Assembly (NCBI RefSeq): GCF_002257705.1
Contig: NZ_LSLK01000074.1
Coordinates: 186,001-250,000, forward strand
Direction of reading: 5' to 3'
From: Sporomusa silvacetica DSM 10669
GTDB lineage: Bacteria; Bacillota; Negativicutes; Sporomusales; Sporomusaceae
DNA length: 64,000 nt
Position numbers and translations under genes: made by a program. The notes beneath the pieces were generated by a model. The model was given only the letters and a program-made list of their open reading frames with translations. It was not told where the DNA came from and searched no databases. Below, piece after piece: positions 51,761-60,749 of this stretch (positions are counted from its first letter, which is position 1; every line of letters begins with the position of its first letter).

Positions 51761-53492
51761 GGGCCACCTCCCTGGCTTGAGAAGCTGCCACCAACCGACT
51801 GTATATTCCGTTTTTCGCCAGCAACTCTGCATGCGTACCAGCCTCGGCAATCTGTCCGGCATTCAATACCATGATTTTGTCTGCCTGACGCACAGTGGTT
51901 ATACGGTGCGCAATAATAATCGCGGTCCGCCCAGCAAGCAGTCTGGAGAGCGCCGTATCCAAAGCGACCTGGGATTTGACATCAAGACCTTTGGCCGCTT
52001 CATCTAAGATAACCAGCGGCGCATTCTGCAAAAAAGCCCTGGCAATCGCCATACGTTGGCGCTCACCACCGCTGATTCCCCGGCCGCCTTCGCCCACTGG
52101 TGTATCATAGCCACTGGGCAACCGCATAATAAAGTCATGCGCCCCTGCCGCCTTGGTGGCTGCTACTACCTCAGCAAGCGAGGCGTCCGGTCGTGCCAAC
52201 CGAATATTGTCAGCTACCGAACCTTGAAATAAATGCGGTCGCTGAGGGACAAAGGCCACCTGCTGCAACCAGTCACTAGCACATAACGTACGCAGCACCA
52301 GGCCATTCACCAAAATTTCCCCTGCTGTTGGCGCCAGGAAATTTAGCAGCAAGGAGGCCAGCGTACTTTTACCCGCCCCGCTTGGTCCCACAACAGCCAA
52401 GTGCTGACCGGCTTCTAGCGTAAAAGATACCCCCGCCAAAGCAGGCCGCGCCCCTTGTTGATAATCAGCATAAACCTCCCTGAATTCCAGTCCAATCTGT
52501 TGTTGCCGCGCCAAAGGCGCTGCGCCACTTGTCATTACCGGCCCTTGTAGTGCCAGTAACTCGAAAATGTCAACCGCTGCTGATTTTCCGTCCATACCAG
52601 CGTGAAACTGACTGCCTAGCATGCGCAGCGGCAGATAATATTCAGGCGCTAATAGTAGCACAAACAAAGCTTGCGCAAAGGTAACCTCCCCATATAAGAG
52701 CCGGAGACCAACAGTCACCGCTACCAAAGCGGTGCTGATGGTAGCTAATAATTCCAGGGACAAGGCTGACAAAAAAGCTACCTTGAGCACTTCCATGGTA
52801 GTATCACGAAATTCATTACTGACCCGAGTAATGATTGCTATCTGTTCCCGGCTCCGGCCAAACAGCTTTAGCGTAGTTAATCCTGCCAGGACGTCTAAAA
52901 AATGTGCACTCAAATTATTGAGTGTCTCCCATTGCCTGAGGTTCCGTTTCTCTGCCAGCTTGCCAATCAGAATCATGAAAACTGGAATTAAGGGCGCAGT
53001 CACAACCATAATAACAGCTGTAGTACTATCGAGCGGCCCCACCACCATCAGAATAAATACGGGAATAATAACAGCCTTTGACAGCTGTGGCAAATATTTA
53101 GAAAAATACGCGTCAAGGTTTTCTACACCCTCACTGATAATATTGATCAATTCGCCTGCAGGCTGCTGCGCCATTGTCACTGGCCCCAACGCCAGTACAT
53201 GACTGACCAGCCGCTGCCTGAGAGCTGTTTTTATCTCTGCTGCCAGCGTAAAAGATAATACCCCTTCGCCATACATAATAATTGCGCGCAGTAGCGCCAA
53301 TCCTGCCAGCAACCATAAAACAGGTGCAACAACGCCTAACTCTTGTTTACCTAAAAATATCTGATCAATGACCTGCGTAAGATAATAGGCCTGGCTAACC
53401 GCCAGTACCCCACCGCCGGCGCCGAGAATAGTAACAACAGCTAGCAGCCAGCGCTGCTTTACCGCTTCTTGGACTAACTGTTTATCAAGCAA
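51753..53492 (-). CDS. cydD: Thiol reductant ABC exporter subunit CydD
   Basis: The 579-residue half-transporter has a six-helix membrane domain and an ABC domain with GPSGAGKSTLAS (Walker A), ISGGERQRMAIARAFL (signature) and LVILDEAAKGLD (Walker B). It pairs with CydC. The TTG at 53492 is proposed as start because AGGTGATAACA stands before it and the protein then begins at LDKQLVQEAVKQRW as in CydD proteins; an upstream extension to 53645 would run through a terminator hairpin and a dispersed repeat. A terminator lies only about 30 bases upstream, hinting at attenuation. Confidence 0.9.
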   Translation of the reverse strand: MLDKQLVQEAVKQRWLLAVVTILGAGGGVLAVSQAYYLTQVIDQIFLGKQELGVVAPVLWLLAGLALLRAIIMYGEGVLSFTLAAEIKTALRQRLVSHVLALGPVTMAQQPAGELINIISEGVENLDAYFSKYLPQLSKAVIIPVFILMVVGPLDSTTAVIMVVTAPLIPVFMILIGKLAEKRNLRQWETLNNLSAHFLDVLAGLTTLKLFGRSREQIAIITRVSNEFRDTTMEVLKVAFLSALSLELLATISTALVAVTVGLRLLYGEVTFAQALFVLLLAPEYYLPLRMLGSQFHAGMDGKSAAVDIFELLALQGPVMTSGAAPLARQQQIGLEFREVYADYQQGARPALAGVSFTLEAGQHLAVVGPSGAGKSTLASLLLNFLAPTAGEILVNGLVLRTLCASDWLQQVAFVPQRPHLFQGSVADNIRLARPDASLAEVVAATKAAGAHDFIMRLPSGYDTPVGEGGRGISGGERQRMAIARAFLQNAPLVILDEAAKGLDVKSQVALDTALSRLLAGRTAIIIAHRITTVRQADKIMVLNAGQIAEAGTHAELLAKNGIYSRLVAASQAREVAHD

Positions 53493-53519
53493 TGTTATCA
53501 CCTGCCTATAAAGAAGTAC

Positions 53520-53548
53520 AAATAAAACCGCCAGCGTATGGCGGTTTA
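53520..53548 (-). terminator. Terminator just upstream of cydD
   Basis: AAACCGCC-ATACGCT-GGCGGTTT followed by TATTTG on the minus strand. It ends the sspH transcript or forms part of a cydD leader. Confidence 0.75.
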
Positions 53549-53552
53549 GCTT

Positions 53553-53662
53553 GTCCAGATGGAAAGTATAATTTTCCCTGGATTGAACGACTATACCCCT
53601 AAAGGGCACAGGCGGCTTCTGCTGGCGTCCTAAAGGACTTGGCACAAGCCAAGTCTTATCTT
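53553..53662 (+). repeat. Dispersed intergenic repeat element, copy B
   Basis: The ends match the element at 43121-43213 in reverse complement: TCCAGATGGAAAGTATAA, CCCTGGATTGAACGACTA, and GGCGTCCTAAAGGACTTGGC through CAAGTCTTATCTTA. The middle part differs (a 30-base segment instead of an 11-base one), consistent with a variable hairpin arm. It lies between sspH and cydD. Confidence 0.85.
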
Positions 53663-53731
53663 ATTACTTAGAATACTACAAATAGAGCCCAATTCCTGCT
53701 CATTAGCAAATTTCTCCTGCTACAGCTTCAT

Positions 53732-53929
53732 TTAGTGCAATTGTTTTATCGGTCCTGTTTCCTCAAGCTGGTCAATCCCAACATGTATAGTATTATGCTC
53801 TTCCAGATAGGTTACATGCGCCGTATTCCGGCCTTTATCGACATCCTCAATCCAGACATAATTATTACGGTACATCACACCAATGATATCTGCCGATTTC
53901 ATAATTTGTTCGGCGCGACTCGCATCCAT
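53732..53929 (-). CDS. sspH: H-type small acid-soluble spore protein
   Basis: The 65-residue protein fits the SspH family: MDASRAEQIMKSADIIGVMYRN at the start, VWIEDVD in the centre, and TAHVTYLEEHNTIHVGIDQLEE near the end. These small proteins are made in the forespore and occur only in endospore formers. ATG 53929 is chosen with AGGAG eight bases upstream; a GTG at 53938 overlaps the spacing. It indicates that the organism sporulates. Confidence 0.88.
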   Translation of the reverse strand: MDASRAEQIMKSADIIGVMYRNNYVWIEDVDKGRNTAHVTYLEEHNTIHVGIDQLEETGPIKQLH

Positions 53930-54036
53930 GAACACCACTCCTTTTTACAGGTAGTATTTCACAAAGCGGCCACATAGTATTCCAGCTTCGCCAAGTACAG
54001 CTGACGCAGCACCCTTAGCATACGGCAATTCGCACC

Positions 54037-54627
54037 TTATAACCGTAGCGGCGGACATTCGTCCGGAAGCAGCCCAAAGAGTTCAAGATCAACATACTTA
54101 CCCGCGAGAAAAGCCGCCTTGCGCAATGTCCCCTCATAACGGTAACCACATTTTTCGGCCACCTTGCGACTGGACTCATTGCCAGCAACTACCGTAAGTT
54201 GTAGCCGGGGAATGGGTTTAGACTCAAATAAAAACGCAGAAAACAACGACAAAGCCTCAGACATGTAGCCTTTACCTCTGTCAGCGCGCCGGAAAATCTG
54301 GTACCCAACCTCATAACCAGCCCGGTAATCGGCATTGCGATAATAGATAATTTCGCCGACAACTCTACCCTCATCCTGATGATCAGTAATAAGCAATCGG
54401 CCAAAGTGCTCATGCCAAAAACCTCTATCGGCAAATCCCCGTCGAAATGCCGGTTCGGCCGGAATATCAATTAACCAATACTCACCCTTTTGCGATACAT
54501 CAGTCATTAATCTATAAATTAACTCAAGATCAGATTCGCGTACTGTCCTAAGACAAACTCTCTTACCTTGAAGCACACAACCACACTCCACACAACCAAC
54601 GCCCTTCATTTCCACTTTTCTATCCAT
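54037..54627 (-). CDS. GNAT acetyltransferase of the RimJ/RimL type
   Basis: The 196-residue protein carries the Acetyltransf_3 pattern: LQGKRVCLRTVRESDLELIYRLM, YEVGYQIFRRADRGKGYMSEALSLF as the acetyl-CoA loop (about 112-136), LQLTVVAGNESSRKVAEKCGYRYEGTLRKAAF near the end. Such enzymes acetylate protein N-termini, antibiotics or small amines. The exact start is uncertain: the first 15-20 residues are unusually Cys/Val-rich and a GTG or ATG further in is possible. It is monocistronic. Confidence 0.82.
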   Translation of the reverse strand: MDRKVEMKGVGCVECGCVLQGKRVCLRTVRESDLELIYRLMTDVSQKGEYWLIDIPAEPAFRRGFADRGFWHEHFGRLLITDHQDEGRVVGEIIYYRNADYRAGYEVGYQIFRRADRGKGYMSEALSLFSAFLFESKPIPRLQLTVVAGNESSRKVAEKCGYRYEGTLRKAAFLAGKYVDLELFGLLPDECPPLRL

Positions 54628-54846
54628 TGTACAGCAAAGAATACAGCGCTGGGAATTAGCGAGTCTCTACTGCCTCCTATACTGGTAATACCTATAGTAT
54701 TCCTTATTATCTAATATTATCATCAAAAAGTAAACCCTGGAGGTTAGCAACGTTTTGATTGTTAAAAAATTTCAAGTACTGGTTTTTATCTCCTCAATCA
54801 ACAAATACTAGAATAATGTTAGTTGATTTATTGTTCGTATATCATA
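54628..54846. other. Intergenic stretch ahead of the structured leader
   Basis: No gene is seen here. It should contain promoters for the divergent acetyltransferase gene and the 81-codon gene, but none stands out convincingly. Confidence 0.4.
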
Positions 54847-54936
54847 CCGCAAAGCAATCGTTACGCTGTTAGTCTTGCCGGGATAAATGCGGTTATCCGA
54901 GTTGTCCCGCTAAGGTCGGTGGACTAAGTAAAGGAG
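54847..54936 (+). promoter_or_regulatory. Structured leader of unknown class upstream of the 81-codon gene
   Basis: The outer stem TTAGTC (54869-54874) pairs with GACTAA (54922-54927). It encloses an inner hairpin GGATAA-ATGCGG-TTATCC and GC-rich strands (TTGCC, GGGA, TCCCG, GGTCGG). It ends directly at the ribosome site AAAGGAGG. It resembles a small riboswitch or a protein-binding leader but matches none that I can name. Confidence 0.4.
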
Positions 54937-54944
54937 GTCATACA

Positions 54945-55190
54945 ATGAAAGCATTAATCAATAAACATTTTTTCTTGGACCAAGCTCTTCCTATCATTGA
55001 TTTTGATCGCATTACACTTGCTGCCTATGGCGGTGTCCTATCTGTGGCCAGCTTTGGAAACACAGTTAATTTCCGGGTACCTGCTTACGTTGTGGATCCT
55101 GGCCAAGCATTTCTTTCGCATGCCGAATGGAGTAACCTTGTTGACAAGATAAACTCCGCACCAGAAAGTATGGTAGATATTGAATTGTGA
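54945..55190 (+). CDS. Hypothetical protein, 81 residues
   Basis: The small soluble protein begins MKALINKHFFLDQALPIIDF and shows no cysteine, no signal peptide and no domain I recognise. It has a near-perfect ribosome site (AAAGGAGGTCATACA). It is rich in hydrophobic and acidic residues with a predicted alpha/beta pattern, for example ITLAAYGGVLSVASFG in the middle. The unusual structured leader upstream is the main sign that it is expressed and regulated. No function is proposed. Confidence 0.65.
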   Translation: MKALINKHFFLDQALPIIDFDRITLAAYGGVLSVASFGNTVNFRVPAYVVDPGQAFLSHAEWSNLVDKINSAPESMVDIEL

Positions 55191-55348
55191 GATACGCCTA
55201 ATAGCTTCTCTCCCGCCTCAACAGTGCGCGTTCATCTTGCGCGGCTAATATTATCAAACAAGATCCAGGTAAATATTACCAATGGAATAAAAGGGCTCAT
55301 GTCTAGAAATAATAAATATATTATACTGCAAATCTGGGGGCCTACATA

Positions 55349-55894
55349 ATGAGAAATCAAGTACTTTTATGGTCGATGTTGATTTTACCTTGGTTAACTT
55401 TATTCTTTATGCCGAAAGAAAATATCAAAAGGTGGATGCCTGTCGCTTTATTCTCCGCACTTACTAGTGTATTAGCAGTAGAGTTAGGAGAAAATCTGGG
55501 GTGGTTTATTTATGGAGAAGCTGCTTATCCACTAAGAACATCTTCATATATTATTTTGGGATTAAATATCGTCATTACTATGTGGTTGTTCAATTTTTTA
55601 TATGGTCAATTTTGGCGATATATTATAATAGATACAGTACTAAACTTTGGATTCATATATTTATTTCATGTCTATTTTCTTGGCAGTAGAGGGCTTTTTC
55701 ACGAGGTCGGTATTACTCCTTTACAAAACACGTTAATTGTTACTTTCGTTGGTGTTTTAGCATATGGCTATCAAATGTGGCAAGAGAAAATCTTCGCACG
55801 TTCCGCAATCAAATCAGCTAGCTATTCTTCGAATTTACAACCGGCAGCAACCAAGCCATTCCCCGAAGATCAAGACAATGAAAAAAGTGAATAG
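55349..55894 (+). CDS. Integral membrane protein, possibly CBO0543-like
   Basis: The 181-residue protein has about five hydrophobic helices (residues 4-21, 31-47, 65-85, 89-110 and 126-142) and a hydrophilic C-terminal tail of about 35 residues. Conserved-looking aromatic turns include FMPKENIKRWMPVALFSAL, LGWFIYGE and FHVYFLGSRGLFHEVG. The layout resembles small membrane proteins (CBO0543 group) common in spore-forming Firmicutes, whose function is unknown. The ribosome site GGGGGCC is weak. It stands alone. Confidence 0.7.
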   Translation: MRNQVLLWSMLILPWLTLFFMPKENIKRWMPVALFSALTSVLAVELGENLGWFIYGEAAYPLRTSSYIILGLNIVITMWLFNFLYGQFWRYIIIDTVLNFGFIYLFHVYFLGSRGLFHEVGITPLQNTLIVTFVGVLAYGYQMWQEKIFARSAIKSASYSSNLQPAATKPFPEDQDNEKSE

Positions 55895-55930
55895 CCTATT
55901 AGATTGTCGCCGCTTTAAAGCTCTATTTCT

Positions 55931-55966
55931 AAAAAAGAAGCCGAAAGTCTGAGAATTTTCGGCTTC
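55931..55966 (-). terminator. Terminator after the alpha/beta-type spore protein gene
   Basis: On the minus strand GAAGCCGAAAA...TTTCGGCTTC is followed by TTTTTT. It could also stop plus-strand transcription from the membrane protein gene. Confidence 0.85.
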
Positions 55967-55976
55967 ACATCCTTAT

Positions 55977-56177
55977 TTACTGTGCGTTTTGGTGCACTGT
56001 GCCATTGGCCTTGGCTTCCTCGGCCATCGCCTGTTCTCCTCGCTTAATGGCCTCACGTACCATGGAACCTACTTCACCTGTGGTAACATCGCTCCAATCA
56101 TGGTCTTCGACCTTCTCGCCAAAACCAAGATCATGAGCTAATTTATATTTTGTTTCTTCCGACATAACCTTTCCCAT
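55977..56177 (-). CDS. Alpha/beta-type small acid-soluble spore protein
   Basis: The 66-residue protein fits the alpha/beta SASP family: MSEETKYKLAHDLGFGEKVEDHDW resembles the LKYEIAxELG box, followed by VTTGEVGSMVREAIKRGEQAM, matching the GxxVKxAIxxAEQ box. These proteins coat and protect forespore DNA against UV and heat. The residues flanking the GPR protease cleavage site are less conserved than usual (KVEDHDW), so it may be a divergent member. It has its own terminator. Confidence 0.85.
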   Translation of the reverse strand: MGKVMSEETKYKLAHDLGFGEKVEDHDWSDVTTGEVGSMVREAIKRGEQAMAEEAKANGTVHQNAQ

Positions 56178-56503
56178 ATACAGCCACCTCCATCAATGAT
56201 TTTAGAAGCCTTTGTATAATATGTGCCGTTATATCAAAAGCTATTCATTTATAAATTTTAGATGATATCTGCTAAGGTACCTGCCGATATGCAATTTGAT
56301 AAAAGCACACATCTCCTTCATTGCTTGCCGGACTTCCGGAATGAAATATCTCTCAAGAAGCTTAATAAATTGGCAATTGATGCACACCCAAAGGATTCAT
56401 ATTTCAGCAAATACGGTGAAATTCCAACTCGTAACATTTATAATAAATTGTCGATTAATAATCGGTAGCAACTACTTTCCCTATTTGAAAATGAGAATTA
56501 ACT
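56178..56503. other. Intergenic stretch without a supported gene
   Basis: This stretch lies between the SASP gene start and the NCS2 permease terminator. A 68-codon plus-strand frame (56262-56468) exists but has no ribosome site or family signature. A SASP promoter is expected but not obvious. Confidence 0.5.
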
Positions 56504-56532
56504 AAAAAAAATCACCCCCAAAAGGTGATTTT
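56504..56532 (-). terminator. Terminator after the NCS2 permease gene
   Basis: AAAATCACC...GGTGATTTT with a following run of eight T on the minus strand. Confidence 0.9.
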
Positions 56533-56584
56533 AACAAAACACATAATCTGTTCATTATCTAATTAAATAATGTCGGCGGTAATT

Positions 56585-58288
56585 CTAATGATCAAAGTGG
56601 AATTTAATGTGACAATTATCATTATGGCTGCCAGACTTAAGCCGGTCAACATGCTGATTAATTAGAAAACCAGACAATTTTAAAAATGCTGTGTCATCAT
56701 GTAAAAGTTCATCTTGTGTTGGTCTTGTATCTGAAAATTGCATCAATGTACCCTTATAGTAAAGCTCCACATCCAAATTAAATTCATCGAAGCTGGCAGC
56801 TACTTTGACCGCTTCTTGTGATAAACCTAGATTAGCTGCAGATTCCATAAACTCATTGAGTGCTGTCGACGCACGATTAATAATTTCTTTTCGCGCACCC
56901 CATGCAGCCCCATTAGCTTCCATGAAATCGGCAATTTCTTCCGAAGTAGTAACTCCAGGAGTCATTTTAGTCACTTGCTGTTTGGCAACACCGATACGAA
57001 ATAGCAAATTAAGAGAAATAGCCGTTATAGTCGAGGCAGCCAACGAGGATTTGAAAAATGGCTGGATATAAACAGGTAAGGATGATTCAAAACCGGGGAA
57101 CATCTCAACAGCCAAACCGGTGACGAAGGCCAAACCCAAAACGAAAAATTTTCGTGCATCCAGCATACGCGAAGTACAAATCTGCATTCCCGACGGAACT
57201 ACAAATACTATTGACATCATTAGGATCGCCCCTATGACCGGTTCTGGCATGATGGTAAATACGGCTGCAATTTTGGGAAAAAAGGCCAATACTATGAATG
57301 CAGCGCCCACACAATACCCAATATAGCGGCTGAGGGCTCCGGTTGCGATGGACAGCCCCATACTGCTGGAACTGGTTGTTTGCCCCATTGTTCCACATAA
57401 GCCGCTAATCATTGTCCCGAGGCCTTCAGCAAGTAAGCCGCCACCGATTGTATTCATGTCTGGTCTGGTCCAATTCGCATCATTCACTTTTTGACAAGCA
57501 GTTATGTTACCCACCGTTTTTATGCTGGAGCAAAATGCCACAAGTAAAAACGGTAATACCAAGTCTATGTTCAAAGACCACCCAACATGGTTAATACTGG
57601 GGAAAGCTATAGTAGGCGCTGCCGTTATTTTATGTAAATGTTCGTCAGTAAGAACGCCAGTAAAATAGGAGAGCAAAAAACCCACTGTAATGCCGGCTAA
57701 CACCGAATATTGCCGCAAACTTTCTTTTCCCCACACATGCATAAACATAATAACTCCTAAGGTGGCAAACGCTATCATTGCTTCCAACCCGTCAGCACCT
57801 TTTCCGTCTCCGACGAAGCTGAAAAAGGAGTATTTGATGAGAGAAATTGATAGCATCAAAATAATTAAGCCCGTTATTTCCACCGGGAACAGTACCCGCA
57901 GTTTGTGTACGACTCTGCTAAACAATACTTGAGCTATTCCCGCCATGACTGTCATTCCCAGCATCAGGTGGAGGCCGCCAGTCTTAATTGCCAAAACGGA
58001 AACAGGAAAAAATAAGACGTTAGTCTCCTGGGCACAAAAATACCCGGATCCCACCGGGCCTTTATTGCATGACTGTAATATCGTCCCAACTCCCATAGTG
58101 ATCATCATCAGACTCACCAAGCTCTGTGCCAGTTCTGTTGAACCGCCAATTGCGGAAACAATAAGCACCGGGAACATTAGATCAACAGAGAGTGTGATAA
58201 TTTGTTGAAATACCAAAAGCGTTAATGCTTTAAACGGCGGTGTATCATCTACATCGTAGATGATACCGATGGGTTTCTTGCGCTTCAC
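56585..58288 (-). CDS. NCS2 family nucleobase (xanthine/uracil type) permease with C-terminal extension
   Basis: The 567-residue protein has 12-14 hydrophobic helices typical of nucleobase:cation symporter-2. NCS2 hallmarks are QIITLSVDLMFPVLIV in TM1, GSGYFCAQETNVLFFPVSVLA (about residue 80-100), GMGQTTSSSSMG-like sequence and MPEPVIGAILMM. The last roughly 130 residues form a hydrophilic helical domain not usual in UraA or PbuX and rich in Glu and Asn, ending in a His-containing tail. It probably imports a purine or pyrimidine with protons. The role of the extension is unknown. ATG 58288 is preceded by GGGGGCTGGC. Confidence 0.85.
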   Translation of the reverse strand: MKRKKPIGIIYDVDDTPPFKALTLLVFQQIITLSVDLMFPVLIVSAIGGSTELAQSLVSLMMITMGVGTILQSCNKGPVGSGYFCAQETNVLFFPVSVLAIKTGGLHLMLGMTVMAGIAQVLFSRVVHKLRVLFPVEITGLIILMLSISLIKYSFFSFVGDGKGADGLEAMIAFATLGVIMFMHVWGKESLRQYSVLAGITVGFLLSYFTGVLTDEHLHKITAAPTIAFPSINHVGWSLNIDLVLPFLLVAFCSSIKTVGNITACQKVNDANWTRPDMNTIGGGLLAEGLGTMISGLCGTMGQTTSSSSMGLSIATGALSRYIGYCVGAAFIVLAFFPKIAAVFTIMPEPVIGAILMMSIVFVVPSGMQICTSRMLDARKFFVLGLAFVTGLAVEMFPGFESSLPVYIQPFFKSSLAASTITAISLNLLFRIGVAKQQVTKMTPGVTTSEEIADFMEANGAAWGARKEIINRASTALNEFMESAANLGLSQEAVKVAASFDEFNLDVELYYKGTLMQFSDTRPTQDELLHDDTAFLKLSGFLINQHVDRLKSGSHNDNCHIKFHFDH

Positions 58289-58454
58289 TAGCCAGCCCCC
58301 TTTGCAAAAAAAGAATCATTTTCATTTTCTACGCAATCCATGAATTTCCTGCAAAACCATAATGAGTCATCTGCGTTTTAAAAAGGCACAAAAAAGACAA
58401 TACCACCATCCCCTGTCTCCACTGACACCAAAGAAGATGACAAAATCAATCCGT

Positions 58455-59822
58455 TTATCTATACCCTCCCAGTAAATATTGATAGAAAGGATTATCCACC
58501 CAAACTGTTTGTTGGGCAACTTGCATATCAGGGCTAATAGCCATTAATCCTGATAGTACAGCAAACGAATTTTCCTCCAGAGAAAATGTATGGATTTCGT
58601 AATGACCGTCAGTAATAACATGATCTGTAACCGTTTGATAACCGCTAATGGGTGTTACTGATGTATACAGAGGCTGCCACCATGCGTCATAAATTAAGCC
58701 CTGCTGATTTTCACGGTCTTTCTTGGCATACTTAAAAATAATGGTTTGAAAAGCCTGTTTCTGTTCGAGCGTTTGAAATTCAAAAGAGATATCATATTCT
58801 TTAGCATAAGCAACGTAAATGCCGTTAGCAAACTCTGCAACTGTAAAATCAGGCGTAATGCTTGGTTTGCCCCATTCTTTCAGATAGATGTAGGCTGAAG
58901 TTTTTGGTTCGAACTGTACTTTGGCATTTAATCCTTCACTCTTTAACAGCGCAATCAGCTGCAACGCATGCTTAATACTGCTATGACCATAGCGGATAGT
59001 ACGACGCTCATCAAATCGGTGTACATTATCCTTATCTCGAAGGTTGTAGCCATTTATCAGACCTTGCGTCACTCCCTCGTTTACAACCTCCAGCAATTTT
59101 CTATCCTTAATCAACTTTGCATTTTTCCATGTCGTATACACTTTACCGTATATATCCTCATCTGTGATATACCCAAGATAGTTTGCCGGTAAATATTCAC
59201 CGTGAAAAGCCAATACCTTGGTTAACAGCACAGCAGCTAATTCTGGTGTAACCGCTTCATTTAGATGGATATTTTTGTAACAAGACTGTGGCAGCAACTC
59301 GCTATCAATCGCAACTGCTAACTCGTTCATCAAAGATGGCTGAAGCTTGCTACCCGACAACCCCAGTTTGCTAATCGCCACATCAGTCTTATGGCGGTTA
59401 TAAGTATCAACAACTTCTTTTAAGCCAGCTGCCCGTACAGCCAAAGCCACTGCATTAATACTAGTTAGGCGACTATCAGCATCCAGCTTGCTCTCTGTCA
59501 GCACACCGTCTTTGTACAAAGCATTCGCCGTTTTGAAATACTTTGAGTTTGGCGTAATGCCTTCAATCCGGCTGGACTGCTCAGTATAGTCTAAATTCAG
59601 TACTTTTGCCAATGCAGAAATAAACTCACCGTTATTAATTACACTCCCAAAACAAATCGAATATTTCTCTTCTAAGAATTGTACTTCCGGACCGCGATAC
59701 CTATTCCCAGTCTCTCCAGCCGCTCTATCCGGTATCGTTATCATCCAAGCTACTAACACCGTTACGATTAAAAACCAGGTAATCTTTTTATTCTTAAACT
59801 TACTTGTCATCGGCAAATCCAT
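58455..59822 (-). CDS. Secreted protein with SLH-like segments
   Basis: The 455-residue protein has an N-terminal signal anchor (about residues 12-34). Two stretches resemble divergent S-layer homology modules: NALYKDGVLTESKLDADSRLTSINAVALAVRAAGL and EGVTQGLINGYNLRDKDNVHRFDERRT. The C-terminal half is Tyr/Gln-rich and of unknown fold. In Negativicutes SLH modules tether outer-membrane or surface proteins to polyamine-modified peptidoglycan, so an envelope function is likely but unproven. The start may be ATG 59822 or ATG 59810; the ribosome site is not decisive. Confidence 0.65.
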   Translation of the reverse strand: MDLPMTSKFKNKKITWFLIVTVLVAWMITIPDRAAGETGNRYRGPEVQFLEEKYSICFGSVINNGEFISALAKVLNLDYTEQSSRIEGITPNSKYFKTANALYKDGVLTESKLDADSRLTSINAVALAVRAAGLKEVVDTYNRHKTDVAISKLGLSGSKLQPSLMNELAVAIDSELLPQSCYKNIHLNEAVTPELAAVLLTKVLAFHGEYLPANYLGYITDEDIYGKVYTTWKNAKLIKDRKLLEVVNEGVTQGLINGYNLRDKDNVHRFDERRTIRYGHSSIKHALQLIALLKSEGLNAKVQFEPKTSAYIYLKEWGKPSITPDFTVAEFANGIYVAYAKEYDISFEFQTLEQKQAFQTIIFKYAKKDRENQQGLIYDAWWQPLYTSVTPISGYQTVTDHVITDGHYEIHTFSLEENSFAVLSGLMAISPDMQVAQQTVWVDNPFYQYLLGGYR

Positions 59823-59950
59823 TCCTTCCGCAAGAAATAATAGAATCGTCCGGCTGTTTGACCTAAATTACTATTCCATTCCTTACAAATAGAGAGAACT
59901 CCTGCCAAATCTACACGCCTGACGAGAATTCCCATCCCCTAAGTGTAAAA

Positions 59951-59982
59951 GAACCCCTGTATAGATTAATTCTACACAGGGG
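59951..59982 (-). terminator. Terminator downstream of the M23-like gene
   Basis: GCCCCTGTGTAGAATT...ATCTATACAGGGG followed by TTCTTTT on the minus strand. The rest of the 304-bp gap between 59823 and 60126 holds no gene that I can support. Confidence 0.8.
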
Positions 59983-60126
59983 CCAAAAACCATTTTCTAT
60001 TTTTTGTTTTTCCCACAAAATGCAGGATTCTCCTCTATGGGCCTATTTTTATCATACAGGGTGTAAGTTCGAACCAGGACTAATAAAATGATGAAAACGT
60101 AGCTATCCCTAGATTTACGTTGTTTT

Positions 60127-60639
60127 TTAGTTTGAAGGAGCTGCAGTTTTTTCTTTTTCGCTCTGTATATCCCAGCCAGCATCAATCAACAGCGGCATAG
60201 GGTCAATACAACCGTTCTTATACGGATCATTGGTTTCAGAATAACCTACATGTAAGTGTGGCGTGCTTGAATTCCCTTCGTTTCCAGAAAACGCAATCGT
60301 ATCTCCTTTATTAAATGCGTCGCCAATCTTGTGAAGGCTAAAGCTACTTTGCAAAATGTGACCATAGATTGTCTGTTTACCGCCGCCGTGATCTAGTACA
60401 ATATAGTATCCATAACCGTCCGGATCTGTTTCCATAGCGATAACGGTTCCCGATAGTGGTGCGGGAATAGGAGTACCAATAGGCATAATTAAATTAACTC
60501 CGTTATTAAACCATGTATGTCCGTCAGGATCTGTATTCCAGCCAAACGGCTGGAGAATGTTCCAGCTAGTATTTGCACTACAAACTGGAATTGCTAAACA
60601 GAAAATCAGCAGTAGACAAAGAACTACTAGTTTTTTCAA
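60127..60639 (-). CDS. M23/LytM-like secreted protein, zinc site partly lost
   Basis: The 170-residue protein has a signal peptide (1-22) and a LytM/M23 fold: GTPIPAPLSGTVIAMETDPDGYGYYIVLDHG, TIYGHILQ and the second zinc motif PHLHVGYSE near residue 138. At the first zinc site, where active enzymes have HxGxD, the sequence reads NNGVN, so both first-site ligands (His and Asp) are Asn. The protein is therefore probably catalytically inactive, like the LytM regulators of amidases, and may act on peptidoglycan as a partner. It is monocistronic. Confidence 0.82.
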   Translation of the reverse strand: MKKLVVLCLLLIFCLAIPVCSANTSWNILQPFGWNTDPDGHTWFNNGVNLIMPIGTPIPAPLSGTVIAMETDPDGYGYYIVLDHGGGKQTIYGHILQSSFSLHKIGDAFNKGDTIAFSGNEGNSSTPHLHVGYSETNDPYKNGCIDPMPLLIDAGWDIQSEKEKTAAPSN

Positions 60640-60749
60640 TTGGATTCTCTCCCTTGGTAATTATATTTTTTATTAGTCCCTCTAAACTAACGGTAAAATA
60701 TAGGCATGTCCATCATACTACTCTTACTCCATTTTTTAAAGGTGAATTT

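Noticed and set aside
54847..54936. Cyclic-di-GMP-I (GEMM) riboswitch
   Set aside because: A few short similarities such as GCAAAGC and GCGGTTATCCGA exist, but the expected P2 stem with its GNRA loop is missing and the element order does not fit.
56262..56468. Small plus-strand gene of 68 codons
   Set aside because: No ribosome site, no family resemblance, and the region is low-complexity AT-rich intergenic DNA.
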